From CAWCPR01 sp963797475 (lineage in GTDB: Bacteria > Chloroflexota > Anaerolineae > Anaerolineales > UBA4823): a stretch of DNA of 11,034 nt. The translations under genes and the position numbers were made by a program. Position 1 is the first letter of the stretch. The number at the start of each line of letters is the position of its first letter. The stretch lies in contig CAWCPR010000007.1 in the NCBI GenBank assembly GCA_963797475.1, positions 1 to 11,034 of the forward strand, written 5' to 3'. Shown here piece after piece: positions 1-6,938 of this stretch. A model generated the notes under the pieces. That model ran no database searches, was not told where the DNA came from, and saw only the letters and a program-made list of their open reading frames with translations.

Positions 1-57
1 GCAGCGCAGAATGTCAAAGGTAATGGCCTGGGCCTGGCTTATGCGGCCTTTGGACAA
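1..57 (-). CDS. possible start of a further gene, cut by the window edge
   Basis: A reading frame opens at TTG (55..57) and stays open to the window edge, giving 19 residues that begin MSKGRISQAQAITF if TTG is read as Met. A GGGAGG sequence lies 10 nt upstream, a little far but usable as a ribosome binding site. The other two minus-strand frames close in this stretch. It would be the fourth gene of the DUF58/transglutaminase/MoxR operon, starting 25 nt after the MoxR stop. The fragment is too short to assign to a family, and it may simply be untranslated sequence downstream of the operon. Confidence 0.25.
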   Translation of the reverse strand, partial: MSKGRISQAQAITFDILRC

Positions 58-82
58 CCGGCGAAGGCCTCCCAGTTATGGG

Positions 83-1075
83 TTAGCTTTCGGCCGTGTT
101 AACCGGGACTTCGATTTTTCTGAGCAGCTCACGAACCACCCCAACGGTAGTTTCTCCAGCCAGGGCGTTTTCGGGGTTCATTACCATACGGTGCGCCAAA
201 CAGGCCGCGGCTACGTGCTTGACATCGTCCGGAATGACGAAATCTCGCCCTCGCAGCGCAGCTTGCGCTTGAGCTGCGCGATAAAGGGCCAGGCTGCCGC
301 GCGGGCTGGCGCCAAGCGCCAGTGCAGCGCGATCCCTTGTGGCATGCACCAGGTTCAGGATATAGCGGCGTATGCTTTCCACGACATGCACCCGGCGGAC
401 CAGGCCCTGGAGCTCCGGCAACCGGCCGCCATCCACGACCTGGCTCAGGGTATCGATGGGATGAATGAACTGCTGCATTTGCATCATTGCATCCTCATCG
501 GCGAAGCCAGGGTAGCCGATGTTCAACCGGATTAGAAACCGGTCCATTTGAGCCTCGGGCAGTGGGAATGTGCCTTCGAACTCGATCGGGTTTTGGGTCG
601 CCAGCACCAGGAACGGCTTCGGCAGGGGATAGGTCACCCCGTCGACGCTGACCTGAGCCTCCCCCATTGCTTCCAGCAGGGCGCTCTGCGTGCGCGGCGT
701 AGCTCGATTGATCTCGTCGACCAGCAAGATGTTGCTGAAAGCCGGCCCGGGCCTGAATTCAAACTCCCGTTGTTTCTGGTTGAAAACCGATACCCCGGTC
801 ACGTCATTGGGCAGCAAGTCGGGCGTGCACTGCAAGCGCTTGAATTCAAGGCCGGTGGTGACCGCGAAGGCTCGCGCCAGCATGGTTTTACCGGTTCCAG
901 GAGCGTCTTCGATCAGCACGTGCCCTTCACACAGCAAGGAGATCAAGACCATCTCGATCGCCGGGCGCTTTCCAACGATCACTTTTTCAACGTTTTTGAT
1001 CACGGAGCCAGCAAAATCCTGGACCTCCCTAACGGCCCCATCTCTGACTTCGTCTTGTAATTCCATTGGGCTCAT
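83..1075 (-). CDS. moxR: MoxR-family AAA+ ATPase
   Basis: A 330-residue AAA+ ATPase of the MoxR family, soluble and cytoplasmic, thought to act as a chaperone-like ATPase on partner proteins, often ones with VWA domains such as DUF58 proteins. Motifs numbered from the outer ATG: Walker A DAPGTGKT at 57-64, Walker B NILLVDEINRA at 115-125, sensor 1 in LATQNP at 158-163, the arginine-finger segment PEAQMDRF at 173-180, and sensor 2 in GASPRGSLAL at 255-264. Length is normal for the family and the protein looks intact. The outer ATG forms a 4-bp ATGA overlap with the transglutaminase stop. However, the AGAGG upstream directly touches that ATG, whereas the in-frame ATG at 1064..1066 is 9 nt from it. 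The true protein may therefore be three residues shorter. It is the last confirmed gene of the operon. Confidence 0.95.
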   Translation of the reverse strand: MSPMELQDEVRDGAVREVQDFAGSVIKNVEKVIVGKRPAIEMVLISLLCEGHVLIEDAPGTGKTMLARAFAVTTGLEFKRLQCTPDLLPNDVTGVSVFNQKQREFEFRPGPAFSNILLVDEINRATPRTQSALLEAMGEAQVSVDGVTYPLPKPFLVLATQNPIEFEGTFPLPEAQMDRFLIRLNIGYPGFADEDAMMQMQQFIHPIDTLSQVVDGGRLPELQGLVRRVHVVESIRRYILNLVHATRDRAALALGASPRGSLALYRAAQAQAALRGRDFVIPDDVKHVAAACLAHRMVMNPENALAGETTVGVVRELLRKIEVPVNTAES

Positions 1076-3486
1076 CCTCTTTTTTTATTCGATCCCTGCC
1101 CGGACCTGACCAGACCATCCAGGATCCTTTTGAATCGTCGGCGCAGCGATTGCCAGTATTTCAAGATCCATACCAGCCGCAGCCGCCAGCGCAGAGCATC
1201 CCATTGGTGCAGGATGGATAAGTCGGGAGCGATTTGGGGCCGGGACGGGCGATAGCTGGCATGCACGATTCTATCAATGAGCGTGTAGACTTCCTGGACC
1301 GTGTGGTCCCCGAATTCCATCTCGTCCGGCGTGGAAGCCAGCCCTCGCAGTTGGGCGTTTAGCAGAGATGCAAATTCGTAGGGGGTGTCGCCGGGTTCCG
1401 GCGCCAATGCAAAGAAGCTGCCGTAACGCTTTATGCGCCGGTAGATTTCCGCCGCCGCTGCTCTTTCCGAAAGTCGCCGCAGCCGAATTTCGTCCATAAC
1501 TGCCCAGGCTACAGCCATCAGCCCTGCCGCTCCCAGCCCGCCGAGCGCGAGCATCCACAACCAGGATAAGGGGCCTGTCCAAGGGGCGCCGGCAGCCTTT
1601 TGGGGCGAGGCGGTCACCAGCCCCGATTCTTGCGCCAGGCGCTGCGGAATTTCAAGCGACGGACGCGCTGCGGTTGGCTCGAACGGCACCCAGCCAATGT
1701 TGGGGAAGTAGATTTCCGCCCACGAGTGTGCATCCGCTTCGCTGACGATAAAGCGCTTTGCGTTCAAGTTGTAGACGCCGCTGGCGTAGCCGGTGGCGAG
1801 ACGCGCCGGGACTCCCGCGGCGCGGGCCAGGACCACCATTGCAGAGGCATAGTAATCACAATATCCTTTGCGCAGGTCGAACAGGAAAAAATCTACCAGG
1901 TCTTGATTAGAGGCCGGGCGAGTGACGTCGAGCGAATAAGGGATGCCGCGCAAATATTTCTCAATCGAGCGCGCCCGTTCGTAAGGCGTCGACTCGGAAG
2001 CTGTCAGCTCGATCGCCAGGGATTTCACCCGGTCCGGCACACTGGCTGGCAGCGCCAAAAAACGCTGCCTGACCCAGTTCGGGTATTTTTGACCCGCAGA
2101 CAGCAGTGCGCTTTCGCCTACAACCGGGACAAGTGAAAGCACCTGGTAGGATCCAGGGGCGCCGATCCGGATTCCAAAGAGATCCCCAGGGGAGCGCCAG
2201 GCGACTTCGCTCTCAGCGTTGACCGTGACTGGGTCTCCAGGGGCGTAGACGAACCCGCCCAGCGCCTCCACCGGACGAAAAACCGCTTTAGCCTGGATAT
2301 GGTAGGACGAGAGGTCCGCCTGCAAGGGCTGCCCGGCCTGGTAGAGGCTTTCTTCGGTCCCGCTCGAGCGCCAACCATTCCCCGTATAAACATCGTAGGT
2401 GAAGCTGCGCCAGTACAATGGCGGCGCTTGCCCGGTTTGCGACAAGGATGGCAGGTCGTCCACTTCCACAGACATCACCATGCGTTCCGAAAGCTCGGGT
2501 CCGGAACCGATCAGGTGGTCCTGAGGCAGGCCAGGACGGCGAATCAACTCGAAGACATCCGGAGAGACGGTCGTCGCGGCCGTAATTCCCAGGGATTTCG
2601 CCAGGGCGCTGTCTTGCTCAGAGGCTGCCGGCCTGAACAGCCTCATCCATTGCGTGATGCGGTCGAGTGAAAGAGATGAAGTGAAAGCAGCCAGCAACAC
2701 CAGCGCCGCCGTGACGACCAGGGCGGCATATCCAATCTGCCGTCCTTTCCGGGATGGGTAAGCCATGCCTGATTCGTCCCAGCTTTGCTCACGGCGGTCG
2801 TGTTGGACCGTTGCGACCAGGACCAGGGTCGTACCCAGCATCAGGTAAAGAGCAGGAGAGTCCCGCCGCCCGTAGGAGAGTGTGCTTACGCTGAGCAGGA
2901 TCGCGGGGAGAGCGGCGAGCAGGGCGTTGCGGCGCGCCTCGGCCACCCAACCAGCCCAGGCGGCGATGATCCAAAAAAGCAGTCCCCAGACAAGCGTCGC
3001 GGCAACCGGATCGTAACCCGGCTGGCCGCTTGCTAAAGCCAACGCCCAGGCCCGAACCCGTTCGACCAGCACGCCTGTTGCGGCGGGGATCTCTAACAGC
3101 AGGCGCGCCAGTGGAGCCAGGTCGACCGCCTCGCCTTTGAGGGTTGTGAGGATCAGGCCGGCCAGATGCAGAAGCTCGGCCGCTGCCGAAACCGCCTTGT
3201 TCGCCAGGCCGCCGGAGAAAAGCAGGGTGAAGATCACTCCGGCTGCCAGGGCAATCCAGGCGGATCGCAGGGCTGGCAGTCGAAAGACAGCCAGGACCCA
3301 GCCAGCCAGAAGCCCGAAAATCAGGCCTCTCCAAAGCGAGGCCCAACCGGGGCTGATCAGGATGCTGGTAATAGCCGCGGCGGATGTCAACAGGATCAGG
3401 AGAAGCGCCAGTGTGGCCAGCGTCTCGGCTCGCCTGGCTCGAGCAATCGCCTGGGACAGGGGCTTTCTCAGTCTATACGCTGCCAA
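1072..3486 (-). CDS. membrane-bound transglutaminase-like protein (TgpA/DUF3488 type)
   Basis: An 804-residue integral membrane protein with an external transglutaminase-like domain. About seven hydrophobic segments lie in the first 270 residues (near 17-44, 52-92 as a pair, 162-182, 187-203, 212-227, 251-270). A long extracytoplasmic part follows, with the transglutaminase core around 490-605, then a membrane helix at 641-664. The C-terminal cytoplasmic part resembles DUF4129. Catalytic candidates are Cys543 in KGYCDYYASA, His587 in DAHSWAEIYF, and Glu603 in WVPFEPT where many relatives have Asp. Pseudomonas TgpA has this architecture and also sits beside MoxR and DUF58 genes. The substrate is unknown; it may be a peptide bond or cross-link in envelope proteins. 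No ATG or GTG precedes the first membrane helix in this frame after the DUF58 reading ends, so TTG at 3486 was chosen because AGGAG lies 8 nt upstream. It overlaps the DUF58 gene by 19 bp. The frame continues open upstream, but that part is a shadow of DUF58. Confidence 0.9.
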   Translation of the reverse strand: MAAYRLRKPLSQAIARARRAETLATLALLLILLTSAAAITSILISPGWASLWRGLIFGLLAGWVLAVFRLPALRSAWIALAAGVIFTLLFSGGLANKAVSAAAELLHLAGLILTTLKGEAVDLAPLARLLLEIPAATGVLVERVRAWALALASGQPGYDPVAATLVWGLLFWIIAAWAGWVAEARRNALLAALPAILLSVSTLSYGRRDSPALYLMLGTTLVLVATVQHDRREQSWDESGMAYPSRKGRQIGYAALVVTAALVLLAAFTSSLSLDRITQWMRLFRPAASEQDSALAKSLGITAATTVSPDVFELIRRPGLPQDHLIGSGPELSERMVMSVEVDDLPSLSQTGQAPPLYWRSFTYDVYTGNGWRSSGTEESLYQAGQPLQADLSSYHIQAKAVFRPVEALGGFVYAPGDPVTVNAESEVAWRSPGDLFGIRIGAPGSYQVLSLVPVVGESALLSAGQKYPNWVRQRFLALPASVPDRVKSLAIELTASESTPYERARSIEKYLRGIPYSLDVTRPASNQDLVDFFLFDLRKGYCDYYASAMVVLARAAGVPARLATGYASGVYNLNAKRFIVSEADAHSWAEIYFPNIGWVPFEPTAARPSLEIPQRLAQESGLVTASPQKAAGAPWTGPLSWLWMLALGGLGAAGLMAVAWAVMDEIRLRRLSERAAAAEIYRRIKRYGSFFALAPEPGDTPYEFASLLNAQLRGLASTPDEMEFGDHTVQEVYTLIDRIVHASYRPSRPQIAPDLSILHQWDALRWRLRLVWILKYWQSLRRRFKRILDGLVRSGQGSNKKRG
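1076..1080 (-). promoter_or_regulatory. ribosome binding site that bears on the MoxR start
   Basis: The transcript reads AGAGG immediately before ATG 1073..1075 (spacing 0), and 9 nt before the in-frame ATG 1064..1066. Normal spacing favours the inner ATG. The 4-bp overlap with the upstream stop favours coupled initiation at the outer one. Confidence 0.5.
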
Positions 3487-4760
3487 TTCCGCTTCTCCTG
3501 TCGTAAGTAGCGTTTCCCACTTTCGATTCCGCCAGGAGGCTCTTTCCTGCCGGCGGTTGAATAGGCCTCGTAAAGCAGTGACCTGGGCATACGGGCGTAG
3601 GGAATGCCGCTGCGGGTAAGGACAGACGCCAGACCGCCTTGCCCGCCGGCAGTGCCGCTGGCGCCGCCGCCGAACTCGGCCGGATCGACCAGCAAGGCCA
3701 TCTTGCTGCCGCTCCTGCGGTGACCGGCCGCCGCGACCCAGGCCGGGTCTGTCGAAGGCGTGATGAAAATCAGGGTAGCCGTCCGGCCCGGCCGGCCGGC
3801 TGTCAGCAAATCCGCAAGCGGGCGGGCGCCCGGCCCGGCTACGGCAAGCGCCTGCAGAATGCGCCAGCGCTGGGCCGGGTCCTGGCGCGGTTCCAGCCAA
3901 ACCAGCTTAGGTCCAGCCAGAATCAGGCCTACCCTGCGGCGTTCTTTCAACCCACGCACAGCGAGAGATGCGGTAAGCACGATGGAGAGCTCCAGCGTAG
4001 AATTCAGGCCGCTACCAGCCTGCACGCTTGAATCCAGGTCGACGAAAATCCACCAATCCCCAGATGTGGCTGCTTCGAGCTGCCTGACCATCAGATCGTC
4101 AAAGTGGGCGCTGGCGCGCCAATGAATCCGTTTCAGGCTGTCCCCGGGCGCATAATCGCGAACCCCGGCGTCGCTGATTTCCCGTTCGAGGTCCCAGCGC
4201 TGCCGGCGCTGGTCGCCTGCCCGGCCTCCCGGCGGGATTCTGAGCTGAGCCAGCGGCAGCAGGGGAGGGGTAACCAGGATTGAGCTCGAGTGCGGGTTGT
4301 GCAGGGTCAGGGTGTAAATTCCGAGTGGGTCGCCTGTGCGCAGCAGGGTTGGCCCGAGTTTGTACAGGCCGCGCTGCCGGCAAACATGGCTTGGATAGCG
4401 TGTGCGCGCGGCGCGCGCGGCGACATCCGTCACCAGGCGCAAGGGCGACGCCAGCGTGGCCGAAGCGTCGATGATTTCAACCCAGATGGCTGGCAGCCGG
4501 CTTTTATTGATCACCTTGAGCTGTTCGTGCAGGGAGTCCCCGACAGTTGCCCAGGCAAGATGGACATTGCGTTCGATGCTGAGGTTTCGCTGCAGGGATC
4601 GCACCCATATCGCTGCCAGCAGCCACGCGCCTGCGCTGCCAATGGAAAAGACGAGCCAACCGCGGTAACCCGTCAGGATATACAGGATGGCAAAGACCCC
4701 AACCAGGACAGGCAGCAAACGGGTATTGAGATGGCGTTCGACATCCAATTCTGTATTCAT
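3468..4760 (-). CDS. DUF58 domain protein (degenerate VWA-like)
   Basis: A 430-residue membrane-anchored protein with two hydrophobic helices near residues 14-33 and 35-53, then a soluble part. The DUF58 signature is clear at 200-218: VRDYAPGDSLKRIHWRASA, with the conserved Arg, Tyr, Gly-Asp and Trp. A VWA-like strand follows at 238-245 (IFVDLDSS), where the metal-site motif DxSxS reads DxDSS, so metal binding may be weak. DUF58 proteins are found with MoxR ATPases and transglutaminase-like proteins and are assumed to be the MoxR partner; their biochemical role is not established. The ATG at 4760 is the only sensible start. An in-frame TGA lies shortly upstream, and a good Shine-Dalgarno-like AAGGGGTGAG lies 20 nt away, too far for normal use. 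It is the first gene of its operon, 128 bp downstream of the ABC transporter operon and after a terminator. Confidence 0.9.
   Translation of the reverse strand: MNTELDVERHLNTRLLPVLVGVFAILYILTGYRGWLVFSIGSAGAWLLAAIWVRSLQRNLSIERNVHLAWATVGDSLHEQLKVINKSRLPAIWVEIIDASATLASPLRLVTDVAARAARTRYPSHVCRQRGLYKLGPTLLRTGDPLGIYTLTLHNPHSSSILVTPPLLPLAQLRIPPGGRAGDQRRQRWDLEREISDAGVRDYAPGDSLKRIHWRASAHFDDLMVRQLEAATSGDWWIFVDLDSSVQAGSGLNSTLELSIVLTASLAVRGLKERRRVGLILAGPKLVWLEPRQDPAQRWRILQALAVAGPGARPLADLLTAGRPGRTATLIFITPSTDPAWVAAAGHRRSGSKMALLVDPAEFGGGASGTAGGQGGLASVLTRSGIPYARMPRSLLYEAYSTAGRKEPPGGIESGKRYLRQEKRNWQRID
3495..3499 (-). promoter_or_regulatory. ribosome binding site fixing a TTG start
   Basis: AGGAG lies 8 nt upstream of TTG 3484..3486, inside the 3' end of the DUF58 gene. 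It fixes the transglutaminase start, which has no ATG or GTG at a sensible place. Confidence 0.7.
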
Positions 4761-4813
4761 ACGGACTATCTTGTTTAGCGCTCACCCCTTAAACGGCCTT
4801 CGCAGCCAGGGGA
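4761..4813 (-). promoter_or_regulatory. short leader upstream of the DUF58 operon
   Basis: This is the only space between the transporter terminator and the DUF58 start. It holds AAGGGGTGAG at 4781..4790, a good match to the anti-Shine-Dalgarno sequence but 20 nt from the ATG. No convincing -35/-10 pair was seen. The operon may use a promoter that overlaps the terminator, a non-sigma70 promoter, or read-through. Confidence 0.3.
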
Positions 4814-4866
4814 TTACAAAACGAAAGCGTAGATGGCGTTCGGGAGCATCACGTCACCTACGCTTT
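4814..4866 (-). terminator. hairpin plus T-rich tail ending the transporter operon
   Basis: In the transcript, AAAGCGTAG (4866..4858) pairs perfectly with CTACGCTTT (4832..4824). The stem extends inward by a G-U pair, two Watson-Crick pairs, one mismatch and three more pairs, leaving a loop of about 11 nt. CGTTTTGT follows at once. It lies 22 nt after the stop of the last ATPase gene. The stem is strong and the T stretch short, so this is a likely Rho-independent terminator. Confidence 0.75.
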
Positions 4867-4888
4867 GATCGCATTCTAAGGAGGATGT

Positions 4889-5947
4889 TTATTGAAGGAG
4901 ATCTTCGGCGTAATGGCAGGCAATGGAATGGTTCGGTCGCAGAATGCGCAAGGCTGGTTCATCGATCGCACAATTCTGGCGAGCCAGTGGACAGCGGGGA
5001 TGGAAGCGACATCCGGAGGGCGGATTAATAGCGCTGGGGATCTCGCCAGCGGGCATTGGTTCCAGGCGCCGGTGGCGCGGATCCGGAACCGGTACTGCCT
5101 CCAGCAAAGCGTGCGTATACGGGTGCCCAGAATGCTCGTAAACCTCCTTCAACGGCCCCACCTCACAAAGTTTGCCGAGGTACATAATGGCAATCCGGTC
5201 ACAAACGTACTTGGCCGTGGCGAGATCGTGGGTGATAAAAAGGTAGGTCAGGTCGAACTCATCCTTCAATTTCATCATCAGGTCGAGCAAGAGCGCCCGC
5301 ACCGAAACGTCCGCCATGGCAATCGGTTCGTCTGCGACGATCAGCGATGGATTCGTCACCAGGGCCCGGGCGAGCACGATGCGCTGGCGCTGCCCGCCTG
5401 AAATTTGGTGCGGAAAAAGGTCGTAGAAAGACCCTGGCGGGGTCAACCCCACGGCATCGAGGATGTCCAGCACCCGTTCGCGGCGCGCCTCGGGCGAAAG
5501 CTCGGTCAGATGGATTTGGGCTGGGTGTTCAATTGCCTGGCCGATCGTCATCCTGGGGTTCAAGGAGGCCAGCGGGTCCTGGAAAACGACCTGCATGCGC
5601 GACCGCAGGCGGCGCATTTCCTCGTGCGAAAGGCTGGCAAGATCGATGCCGTCGAAGATGACCCTGCCGGCAGTCGGTTCCAGCAGGCGTAAAATGAGGC
5701 GGCCCACGGTGGACTTCCCCGAGCCGCTCTCCCCTGCCAGGCCAAACACCTCGCCTTTTTTGATGGAGAAGCTGACGCCATCCACCGCTTTTACTGCCGG
5801 GATGTGGCCGCGATTGACCAGGTTGGCGAGTAGGCCGCTTTGAATTGGGAAGTGCTTCACCAGGTTTTCAACTCGCACCAAGTCCTCAGATCCGTCGTCG
5901 CCTCCGTTCTGAGCCGTCTCGACCCCAATCGTTTGCGGCTCAACCAT
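4889..5947 (-). CDS. dppF: Dpp/Opp-type ABC transporter ATPase, F subunit
   Basis: A 352-residue cytoplasmic ATPase that powers the importer together with the D subunit. Motifs: Walker A GESGSGKST at 72-80, Q-loop Gln123 in VFQDPLASLNP, signature ISGGQRQR at 182-189, Walker B with catalytic Glu207 in LIVADEP, and H-loop His240. The D-loop, usually SALD, reads AMAD here (ADEPIAMADVSVRA). The C-terminal oligopeptide-transporter region contains four cysteines (313, 319, 326, 344) in GCRFHPRCP and the sequence after it, a pattern that binds a 4Fe-4S cluster in studied Dpp/Opp ATPases. The start at 5947 has AGGAGA 6 nt upstream and overlaps the D-subunit gene by 8 bp; 22 further in-frame upstream residues are shadow. 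Last gene of the operon. The symbol states the family, not the substrate. Confidence 0.93.
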   Translation of the reverse strand: MVEPQTIGVETAQNGGDDGSEDLVRVENLVKHFPIQSGLLANLVNRGHIPAVKAVDGVSFSIKKGEVFGLAGESGSGKSTVGRLILRLLEPTAGRVIFDGIDLASLSHEEMRRLRSRMQVVFQDPLASLNPRMTIGQAIEHPAQIHLTELSPEARRERVLDILDAVGLTPPGSFYDLFPHQISGGQRQRIVLARALVTNPSLIVADEPIAMADVSVRALLLDLMMKLKDEFDLTYLFITHDLATAKYVCDRIAIMYLGKLCEVGPLKEVYEHSGHPYTHALLEAVPVPDPRHRRLEPMPAGEIPSAINPPSGCRFHPRCPLARQNCAIDEPALRILRPNHSIACHYAEDLLQ

Positions 5948-6938
5948 TGCCAATCTCCTGGCTGACCGGGGCTTGCTGGTAGAGCCAACACGAAGCGAGG
6001 TGGTCCCCCTCAACAGGTTCGAATGCCGGGTCTTCGCTGCGGCAGATATCCATAACGTATGGACAGCGCGGGTGGAAGCGGCATCCGGAGGGCGGGTGCA
6101 GCAGGCTTGGGGGCGATCCGGTCATTTTATACAGCTCGGCGCCATCCAACTGGATGTTGGGCACTGACTTCAACAGCCCCTGGGTGTAGGGATGTTTGGG
6201 TTGGTCGAAAACTTCGAATACGTCACCCACTTCTGCCATTCTGGCCGCGTACATTACCGCCACCCGGTCGGCAATTTCGGCCACAATGCCAATATTATGC
6301 GTGATGAGCAGGATCGTCAGGCCAAATTCTTTCTGCAGCTCCTTGAGCAAATCGAGGAACTTGGCTTCAACGATGACATCCAGAGAAGTTGTGGGTTCAT
6401 CGGCGATCACCAGCTTGGCCCGCAGCGCCAGCGCAAGAGAAATCATCACCCGCTGGCGCATCCCGCCGGACATCTGGTGCGGGTATTCGCTCAGCCGTTC
6501 GCGCCGGATCCCCAACCGCTCGACCAGCTCTTCGGCCCTGTCCCGGGCGGTTTCGTCCGATACTTCCGGCTCGTGGGTTTGGACCGTCTCTGTCAGGTGT
6601 TCGATAATCCGCTGGACCGGGTTAAGGGAGGTCATTGGATCTTGAAAGACCATCCCAATCTCGGCCCCGCGCACGTCCGGCATCTCCCGATCGGACAATT
6701 TCATCAAATCACGCCCATCGAACCACAGCTCACCGGCGGTGATTCGGGCCGGGCCGGTATGCAGCCGCATCAATGCTTTGCCAAGGGTGGACTTTCCGCA
6801 GCCGGATTCACCCACCAGGCCGAGGATCTCGCCTCTCCGGATGTCAAGGGAAACGTTGTCAACGGCCCGGACCGGGCCGGCGCGGGTTAGATATTCAACC
6901 GTAAGGTTTCGGATCGAATAGAGGATGTTGTCAGGCAT
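5940..6938 (-). CDS. dppD: Dpp/Opp-type ABC transporter ATPase, D subunit
   Basis: A 332-residue cytoplasmic ATPase, partner of the F subunit. Motifs: Walker A GESGCGKST at 43-51, Q-loop Gln99 in VFQDPMTSLNP, signature MSGGMRQR at 156-163, Walker B and D-loop LVIADEPTTSLD at 176-187 with catalytic Glu181, and H-loop His214. The C-terminal region carries Cys286, Cys292, Cys299 and Cys317, the four-cysteine pattern of 4Fe-4S-binding family members. The start was set at ATG 6938. It shares one base with the stop of the permease C gene (TGATG) and has AAGGGAG 5 nt upstream. The 36 residues readable upstream in frame are shadow of permease C and do not look like protein. All catalytic motifs are intact. 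The substrate cannot be inferred. Confidence 0.94.
   Translation of the reverse strand: MPDNILYSIRNLTVEYLTRAGPVRAVDNVSLDIRRGEILGLVGESGCGKSTLGKALMRLHTGPARITAGELWFDGRDLMKLSDREMPDVRGAEIGMVFQDPMTSLNPVQRIIEHLTETVQTHEPEVSDETARDRAEELVERLGIRRERLSEYPHQMSGGMRQRVMISLALALRAKLVIADEPTTSLDVIVEAKFLDLLKELQKEFGLTILLITHNIGIVAEIADRVAVMYAARMAEVGDVFEVFDQPKHPYTQGLLKSVPNIQLDGAELYKMTGSPPSLLHPPSGCRFHPRCPYVMDICRSEDPAFEPVEGDHLASCWLYQQAPVSQEIGNG
5954..5959 (-). promoter_or_regulatory. ribosome binding site setting the F-subunit start
   Basis: AGGAGA lies 6 nt upstream of ATG 5945..5947, within the end of the D-subunit gene. It supports this start over the in-frame ATG at 6013. Confidence 0.7.

Noticed and set aside
46..69. 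GGCCTT/AAGGCC hairpin after the MoxR stop as a terminator
   Set aside because: The stem is 6 bp with a 13-nt loop and no T run follows.
548..1060. Long plus-strand frames opposite the MoxR gene
   Set aside because: They mirror a gene with clear AAA+ motifs, match no family I know, and lack a ribosome binding site. High GC makes antisense frames long.
2789..3346. 185-residue minus-strand frame within the transglutaminase gene
   Set aside because: It has shadow-frame composition (Arg, Gly, Pro and Ser rich) and overlaps well-formed membrane segments in the true frame.
3487..3900. Upstream 138-codon extension of the transglutaminase frame
   Set aside because: It lies entirely inside the DUF58 gene and is rich in Arg, Gly and Pro as expected of a shadow frame. 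The TTG at 3486 has a proper ribosome binding site.
4504..4785. Frame starting at GTG within the AAGGGGTGAG element
   Set aside because: It has a good upstream sequence context but runs out of frame through the DUF58 gene and gives no recognisable protein. Kept only as a possible translated leader.
4990..6100. Near-identical stretches of about 20 bp near 5000 and 6080
   Set aside because: They encode the shared PPSGCRFHPRCP segment of the two paralogous ATPases, so they reflect protein homology and not a mobile or regulatory repeat.
6192..6890. 232-residue plus-strand frame opposite ATPase D
   Set aside because: It is antisense to a gene with complete ABC ATPase motifs, and its own translation has no recognisable domain.
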